A stretch of 64,000 nt of DNA from an uncultured Prevotella sp. (GTDB lineage: Bacteria; Bacteroidota; Bacteroidia; Bacteroidales; Bacteroidaceae). The stretch covers positions 1 to 64,000 of the forward strand of contig CALUEX010000053.1 of the NCBI GenBank assembly GCA_944319815.1. The letters run 5' to 3'. The first letter of the stretch is position 1. Each line of letters starts with the position of its first letter. Both the position numbers and the translations under genes were made by a program. Shown here in pieces: positions 60,287-64,000 of the stretch. The notes under the pieces are model-generated. The model was not told the origin of the DNA. It saw nothing but the letters and a program-made list of their open reading frames with translations, and searched no databases.

Positions 60287-60402
60287 AAATATCCGTTGAA
60301 GCGCCGTAATATATTTTGATTTTTAGACAATAAGATTTGAGAAACGCGGCAATCGTAACACTTCTTACGCCTACAGGCGGACAGGGCCGGGCAGCGACGC
60401 TC

Positions 60403-60489
60403 CGCGATATGCCGCATATTGGCCTGCAAAAGATGCCTTTTCAGGCCGTAAAAGGTGTCCTTTTGCAAGCCAATATGCGGCATATCGCG
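60403..60489. repeat. hairpin module inside a perfect 21-bp inverted repeat
   Basis: Outer arms CGCGATATGCCGCATATTGGC (60403-60423, first 21 bases) and their exact complement (60469-60489) flank AAAAGATGCCTTTT and AAAAGGTGTCCTTTT modules. Between 60287-60402 and 60490-60696 no gene is seen. Confidence 0.85.
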
Positions 60490-60696
60490 AAGCCACTGGC
60501 TGTCAGGCAGTTAGAAACCGCTAAGTAAGCATCGGCAAAAAAGCCGTGGAAACGGCCGGCAACGACGTGCCCACATTGTGCACGCAAACGATTACGAAGG
60601 GGGAAGATGCCTGTTTGCAAAGTCCACTTTACAAATTATAACATTTGAAAGGCTCATTTTATTGTCATAAAAATCATGATTATCAATTAATAATAC

Positions 60697-60704
60697 TAAA
60701 TTTG
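60697..60704 (+). promoter_or_regulatory. -7 box of nhaD
   Basis: TAAATTTG, 38 bp before the nhaD start. Confidence 0.65.
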
Positions 60705-60741
60705 CACACTGAAAACAACTAATCTTTAAACAATTAATTAA

Positions 60742-62091
60742 ATGTCAACATTAACAGTAACAATCGTTATCGTATTCGTCATCGGATACCTATGCATCGC
60801 CCTGGAGACCCTTACCAAGGTCAACAAGGCTGCGGTGGCCCTGCTGATGCTGGTCGCCTGCTGGACACTTTATATGTTCGACCCGGGCAACTTCACCGCC
60901 GGGCTGTCGCCTGACCAGATTGCCGCCGAAGCGAGCGCCGCCATAGAGGGGCACCTCGGCAGCACGGCCACTACGCTGTTCTTCCTCATGGGAGCCATGA
61001 CCATCGTAGAAACCGTTGACCAAAACGGCGGCTTCAACTTCGTGCGCAACATGATGCAGACCAAGAGCAAGCGCGCACTGCTCTGGCGAATTACCATCCT
61101 TACATTCTTCCTCTCGGCCATACTGGACAACATGACGACGGCCATAGTCATGGTGATGATACTGCGCAAGCTCATCGACGACCGCCGCGACCGCCTCATC
61201 TACGCATCGCTCATCATCATAGCCGCCAACGCGGGAGGTGCCTTCTCGCCCATCGGCGACGTCACGACAATCATGCTCTGGAACAAGGGGCTCATCACCG
61301 CGGCCGGCGTAATCAAGGAACTCTTCATCCCGTCGCTCATCTCCATCGCCGTGCCGGCATACATCCTGTCGCTCCACCTCAAGGGCAACGTGGCCGCAAC
61401 GGCCAGCCTCGGCAACGTGGCAACAGGCTCTGACGACTTCACCGAGAGCCAGCGCAAGGCCGTGTTCTGGATTGGCGTGGGCGGACTTATCTTCGTCCCA
61501 ATCTTCAAGTCCATCACCCACCTGCCCCCGTTCGTGGGCATCCTGCTCGTGCTCGGCGTGCTCTGGACGGCCACCGAGATATTCTACCGTCACCTGCCGG
61601 AGGCAGAGGACAAGGGCGGAACGCAGAAGCGCATAGCCAACATCATATCGCGCATCGACATGGGCACCATCCTTTTCTTCCTCGGCATCCTCATGGCAGT
61701 GTCTTGCCTGCAGGAAATCGGCGTGCTGGCAGCCCTCGGCGAAGGCCTTAACACCACCTTCAACGGCAACCACTACTTAGTGACCGGACTCATAGGCGTG
61801 CTCTCTAGCATCATCGACAACGTGCCCCTCGTGGCCGGCTGCATGGGTATGTACCCGATGGCAGAGGTCGGCGACATGGCACAAGACGGCATATTCTGGC
61901 AACTGTTGGCCTACTGTGCCGGCGTCGGAGGCTCCATGCTGATTATCGGTTCGGCTGCCGGCGTGGTAGTGATGGGCCTCGAGAAAATCACCTTCGGATG
62001 GTACATGAAGCATATCTCATGGATTGCCTTCATCGGATACGTCCTCGGCATCCTGGCCTACTGGGTCGAAAAGTCTGTAATAGGACTGTGA
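60742..62091 (+). CDS. nhaD: NhaD-type Na+/H+ antiporter
   Basis: A protein of 449 residues with about twelve to thirteen hydrophobic helices of the ArsB/NhaD (IT) superfamily. Conserved segments include FFLSAILDNMTTAIVMVMILRKLIDDRRDRL (N/T-rich half), NAGGAFSPIGDVTTIMLWNKG and SSIIDNVPLVAGCMGMYPM with the second-half Asp/Asn pair, then VGGSMLIIGSAAGVVVMG. It exports Na+ or Li+ in exchange for protons, mostly at alkaline pH. Its place between rhaBA and the AraC regulator seems accidental; there is no evidence of co-regulation. Confidence 0.93.
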   Translation: MSTLTVTIVIVFVIGYLCIALETLTKVNKAAVALLMLVACWTLYMFDPGNFTAGLSPDQIAAEASAAIEGHLGSTATTLFFLMGAMTIVETVDQNGGFNFVRNMMQTKSKRALLWRITILTFFLSAILDNMTTAIVMVMILRKLIDDRRDRLIYASLIIIAANAGGAFSPIGDVTTIMLWNKGLITAAGVIKELFIPSLISIAVPAYILSLHLKGNVAATASLGNVATGSDDFTESQRKAVFWIGVGGLIFVPIFKSITHLPPFVGILLVLGVLWTATEIFYRHLPEAEDKGGTQKRIANIISRIDMGTILFFLGILMAVSCLQEIGVLAALGEGLNTTFNGNHYLVTGLIGVLSSIIDNVPLVAGCMGMYPMAEVGDMAQDGIFWQLLAYCAGVGGSMLIIGSAAGVVVMGLEKITFGWYMKHISWIAFIGYVLGILAYWVEKSVIGL

Positions 62092-62095
62092 TTTA

Positions 62096-62188
62096 AGTGA
62101 AGAACGAAAAGTGAAGAGTGAAAAATCCATTACCTTTCAAACCTATTCAGGTAATGGATTTTTCACTCTTCACTTTTCGTTCTTCACT
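62096..62188. terminator. perfect 40-bp palindrome between convergent nhaD and araC
   Basis: Arms 62096-62135 and 62149-62188 are exactly complementary (40 bp) around a 13-nt loop. The words are AGTGAAGAACGAAAAGTGAAG-type and the inverse. Far longer than an ordinary terminator. Confidence 0.9.
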
Positions 62189-62193
62189 CTTTC

Positions 62194-63069
62194 TTATCTT
62201 GTCTTCGCCCTGTACTCGCTCGGTTTGCAGCCGATTTTCGTCTTGAACTTACTTGAAAAATAATCGGGCGAATCAAAGTTCAGGCGGTAAGCAATCTCCT
62301 TTATGCTCATGTCGGTGGTAGAAAGCAGCTCCTTGGCACGCTGCAGCTTCAGGTCCTGCTGATAGAACGCAGGCGAAAGACCCGTATATTCCTTGAACAG
62401 CTTGCGGAAGTTCGAATAGCTCGACCCCAGCTCGGCGGCTATTTCCTGCACCGTCAGCTTGTCTTCCACGCCCTCGCGGATGCGCAGCCGGGCCTTGTTA
62501 ATCATGTCAACGTAACCTCCCTTGCGGCTAAGCTCCATGTTGCGCTCCAGCGAATACATCAAGCCCAGCAAGTTGTTGACTATTCCGGCGAGTATTTGCT
62601 GCGAGTGGGCAGCCTCCTCCTTGGCCGTGCGCAACGCGAAGTTGTACAGGTAAACGATGTCGTCGCTGAAGCCGACGTGATACACCGGCTTGTCAAGCGA
62701 CAGGAAGTTGTACTTCAGGCGGTCGTCCATGTTGCGTCCCTTATAGCCTATCCAGTAACTTTTCCACGCGCTCCCGGGCAACGGATGGTAAGTGTGCCAC
62801 TCCCCGGGGAACAGCAGGAAGATGTCACCGGCCTTGATTGGCACGTCCGTAGCGTGCCGCGAGGAGAACACGCCCTCGCCTTCAAGCAGGTAAAGCATCT
62901 GGTATTCATCGAGGATACGGCCGCGCTCCACGTCGAAATAATAGCCGTCGCGGTGTCCCTTGGTAGGGTATGGCTCCTCTGAAGACACCTCGTCGTAGCC
63001 CACAGTGTTGACAACCAGCCCCCATTGGGCGTCACGCTCGGTCGCCACCATATATTTGCTGTCTTGCAT
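62194..63069 (-). CDS. AraC-family regulator
   Basis: A protein of 291 residues: an N-terminal cupin-like sensing domain (about 20-130: GRILDEYQMLYLLEGEGVFSS...FLLFPGEWHTY) and a C-terminal AraC HTH pair (KLTVQEIAAELGSSYSNFRKLFKEYTG and KEIAYRLNFDSPDYFSSKFKTKIG). Sugar-sensing AraC proteins of this form often control rhamnose or fucose loci; it is 2 kb from rhaBA across nhaD, so it is a candidate RhaR/RhaS-type regulator, not proven. The start is ATG 63069; an in-frame ATG at 63051 is possible. Confidence 0.88.
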   Translation of the reverse strand: MQDSKYMVATERDAQWGLVVNTVGYDEVSSEEPYPTKGHRDGYYFDVERGRILDEYQMLYLLEGEGVFSSRHATDVPIKAGDIFLLFPGEWHTYHPLPGSAWKSYWIGYKGRNMDDRLKYNFLSLDKPVYHVGFSDDIVYLYNFALRTAKEEAAHSQQILAGIVNNLLGLMYSLERNMELSRKGGYVDMINKARLRIREGVEDKLTVQEIAAELGSSYSNFRKLFKEYTGLSPAFYQQDLKLQRAKELLSTTDMSIKEIAYRLNFDSPDYFSSKFKTKIGCKPSEYRAKTR

Positions 63070-63150
63070 ATTCTTGCGGTTTTAAGGTTAATTCGTTTCT
63101 TTCTGCAGCCAAGGAAGTTTCCTCCTACATCCTTAACGGCGGAAAGAGCT

Positions 63151-63720
63151 TCACAGGGGATACTGCAAATGCTTCATCTCATGGCCTCCCCAAGAGCTGT
63201 CGCCGACATACTTGAAGCCCACACGCAGGTAGAGTTTCTCGGCCTTCGGGTTGCCCTTGTCAACCAACAGGCCAACGGCGGGGAGGCCGAGGGCCTTGCC
63301 CTTGTCGATGGCAGCTTGCAGAAGGCGCGTGGCAACGCCCTTGCCGCGGTAGCTTTCGTATACGGCCAAGCTGTCAAGATACAGCTCGCCGGCCTGTGTC
63401 TCGTCACCTATGCCGCTAACGTCGCGGCCGAAATGCTCCTTGCAAGCATCAAAGAAAGGACGCCGCAGCTCGTGCAGGCGTGCGCCGTCATACGACACGC
63501 AAGCACCGCAGAGGCCGCCGTCGGCATCAATGGCGACAAGCGTGTTAAGGTAGCTGTACTGCGAATTTTCAGCCAAGACCATGTTGGTCATCACGCGCTC
63601 GAAATCGTCAAGCGTATGGTCCGGGCCGGTGAAATAGCGGCAACAGTCATAATTCATCGCCTGCATGATAAGCCTCGCGATAGAGAGAGCCTGATGCTTC
63701 TGTGCTGTTTGTATTTCCAT
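63151..63720 (-). CDS. GNAT-family N-acetyltransferase
   Basis: A protein of 189 residues with GNAT motif A ELYLDSLAVYESYRGKGVATRLLQAAIDKG and the C-terminal motif KGNPKAEKLYLRVGFKYVGD. The N-terminal half is helical with an unusual CCRYFTGPDHT stretch. The substrate is unknown. It lies 81 bp upstream of the araC gene on the same strand and may be co-transcribed with it. Confidence 0.88.
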   Translation of the reverse strand: MEIQTAQKHQALSIARLIMQAMNYDCCRYFTGPDHTLDDFERVMTNMVLAENSQYSYLNTLVAIDADGGLCGACVSYDGARLHELRRPFFDACKEHFGRDVSGIGDETQAGELYLDSLAVYESYRGKGVATRLLQAAIDKGKALGLPAVGLLVDKGNPKAEKLYLRVGFKYVGDSSWGGHEMKHLQYPL

Positions 63721-63744
63721 AGAATCGTATTATTTAGGGAATTA

Positions 63745-63868
63745 ATCTTTGGAAGCTAAGGAGTCATGCGGCCAAGCAGTTAAGACAACGGCTGTGTTAC
63801 GTGCGTAAGAATATGCAACAGAGGCATCCGTCTTGGCTCCTTGGCTAAGCCTCTCCTTAACTCCTAAA
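63745..63868. repeat. TTAACTCC-type phrase repeat (weak)
   Basis: GCTAAGGAGTCATGCGG and CTTGGCTAAGCCTCTCCTTAACTCC words can pair. It overlaps the end of the last, partial gene. This copy of the family is more degenerate than those at 21.1 and 40.5 kb. Confidence 0.55.
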
Positions 63869-63869
63869 A

Positions 63870-64000
63870 CTAATTGTTAACATTTTCTCCTTCTTCCTTC
63901 ATCGTGACGAGCACCTTGTCGATGCGCGCCCCGTCCATATCCACCACCTCGAAGTCAAAACAATTCCACTCGGTGCGCTCCCCTGCCTGCGGTATGTGCT
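63870..64000 (-). CDS. C-terminal end of CorC/HlyC-type CBS protein (partial)
   Basis: Only the last 43 codons are in the window. They read RTEWNCFDFEVVDMDGARID then KVLVTMKEEGENVNN, which matches the CorC_HlyC ('transporter-associated') domain found at the C-terminus of hemolysin-like CBS proteins (GldE/TlyC type). The start and CBS domains lie beyond the window edge. Confidence 0.75.
   Translation of the reverse strand, partial: HIPQAGERTEWNCFDFEVVDMDGARIDKVLVTMKEEGENVNN

Overview
The window looks like chromosomal DNA of a Bacteroidota bacterium, most likely family Prevotellaceae. Three things point there. Most gene starts lack a Shine-Dalgarno sequence and instead sit behind TAnnTTTG -7 boxes with TTG/TTTG about 19-21 bp upstream. 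The gene content is typical (PepD dipeptidase, BACON lipoprotein, DUF349 protein, CotH-like secreted protein, parA-parB-DUF5683-MltD-RelA/SpoT cluster, cyclophilin-like lipoprotein). The intergenic regions are packed with the hairpin repeats familiar from Prevotella-type genomes. No phage, plasmid, transposase, rRNA or CRISPR array is visible. There is one tRNA (Gln, CTG).

Layout. 0-6.2 kb: polyphosphate kinase, an acetyltransferase, a YbhN-type membrane protein, PepD. 6.3-11.3 kb: secreted or surface proteins (CotH-like, BACON lipoprotein, membrane acyltransferase). 11.4-20.5 kb: housekeeping genes (CorA, DUF349, a TPR protein, tRNA-Gln, RsfS-FtsH, CdsA, an acetyltransferase and a VOC protein). 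21-24.9 kb: DUF362 protein, alpha/beta hydrolase, cyclophilin-like lipoprotein and a convergent flavodoxin. 24.9-27 kb: LpxB and SurE. 27-33.4 kb: ParA, ParB, DUF5683, lytic transglycosylase, RelA/SpoT. 33.5-41.4 kb: pectinesterase, MerR regulator, DUF2442 with a decayed partner, a 1291-residue fused ABC exporter and its probable TetR regulator. 42-44.1 kb: a split HipA system (HTH hipB, N-subdomain hipS, kinase hipT) behind three evenly spaced palindromic operators. 44.2-53.7 kb: SMR exporter, Crp/Fnr regulator, possible UDG-fold protein, AlaS, small HTH protein, SprT-like metalloprotease, RecA, carboxynorspermidine-synthase-like dehydrogenase, a conserved unknown. 54-64 kb: an L-rhamnose locus (rhaD, rhaT, rhaA, rhaB, a nearby AraC regulator) with an NhaD antiporter, a RibD-like reductase, an acetyltransferase and the end of a CorC/HlyC-type gene.

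The most unusual layer is non-coding. At least three families of long inverted-repeat elements occur twice or more: a 197-bp element at 7953 and 41450, a 305-438-bp element at 8150 and 34713, and a 165-bp element at 20876 and 46240. A modular AAAGG/CCTTT hairpin array lies between many genes. Several 'phrase' repeats (TTAACTCC, GACAAGCAGAC, GGTGAGA, CTCCCGAAGGGAG, AATTGAAAATT and ATAATGCACAATGC types) fill gaps and form palindromes between convergent genes. One phrase family (GACAAGCAGAC) lies in frame inside the ABC exporter, at the same place in both ATPase domains, and also fills the hipB-hipS spacer. A stem inside the 305-bp element shows paired changes between copies.

If one system deserves follow-up, it is the split HipBST-like toxin-antitoxin operon with its operator array, together with the question of what spreads these repeats. 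Neither can be called new from the sequence alone.
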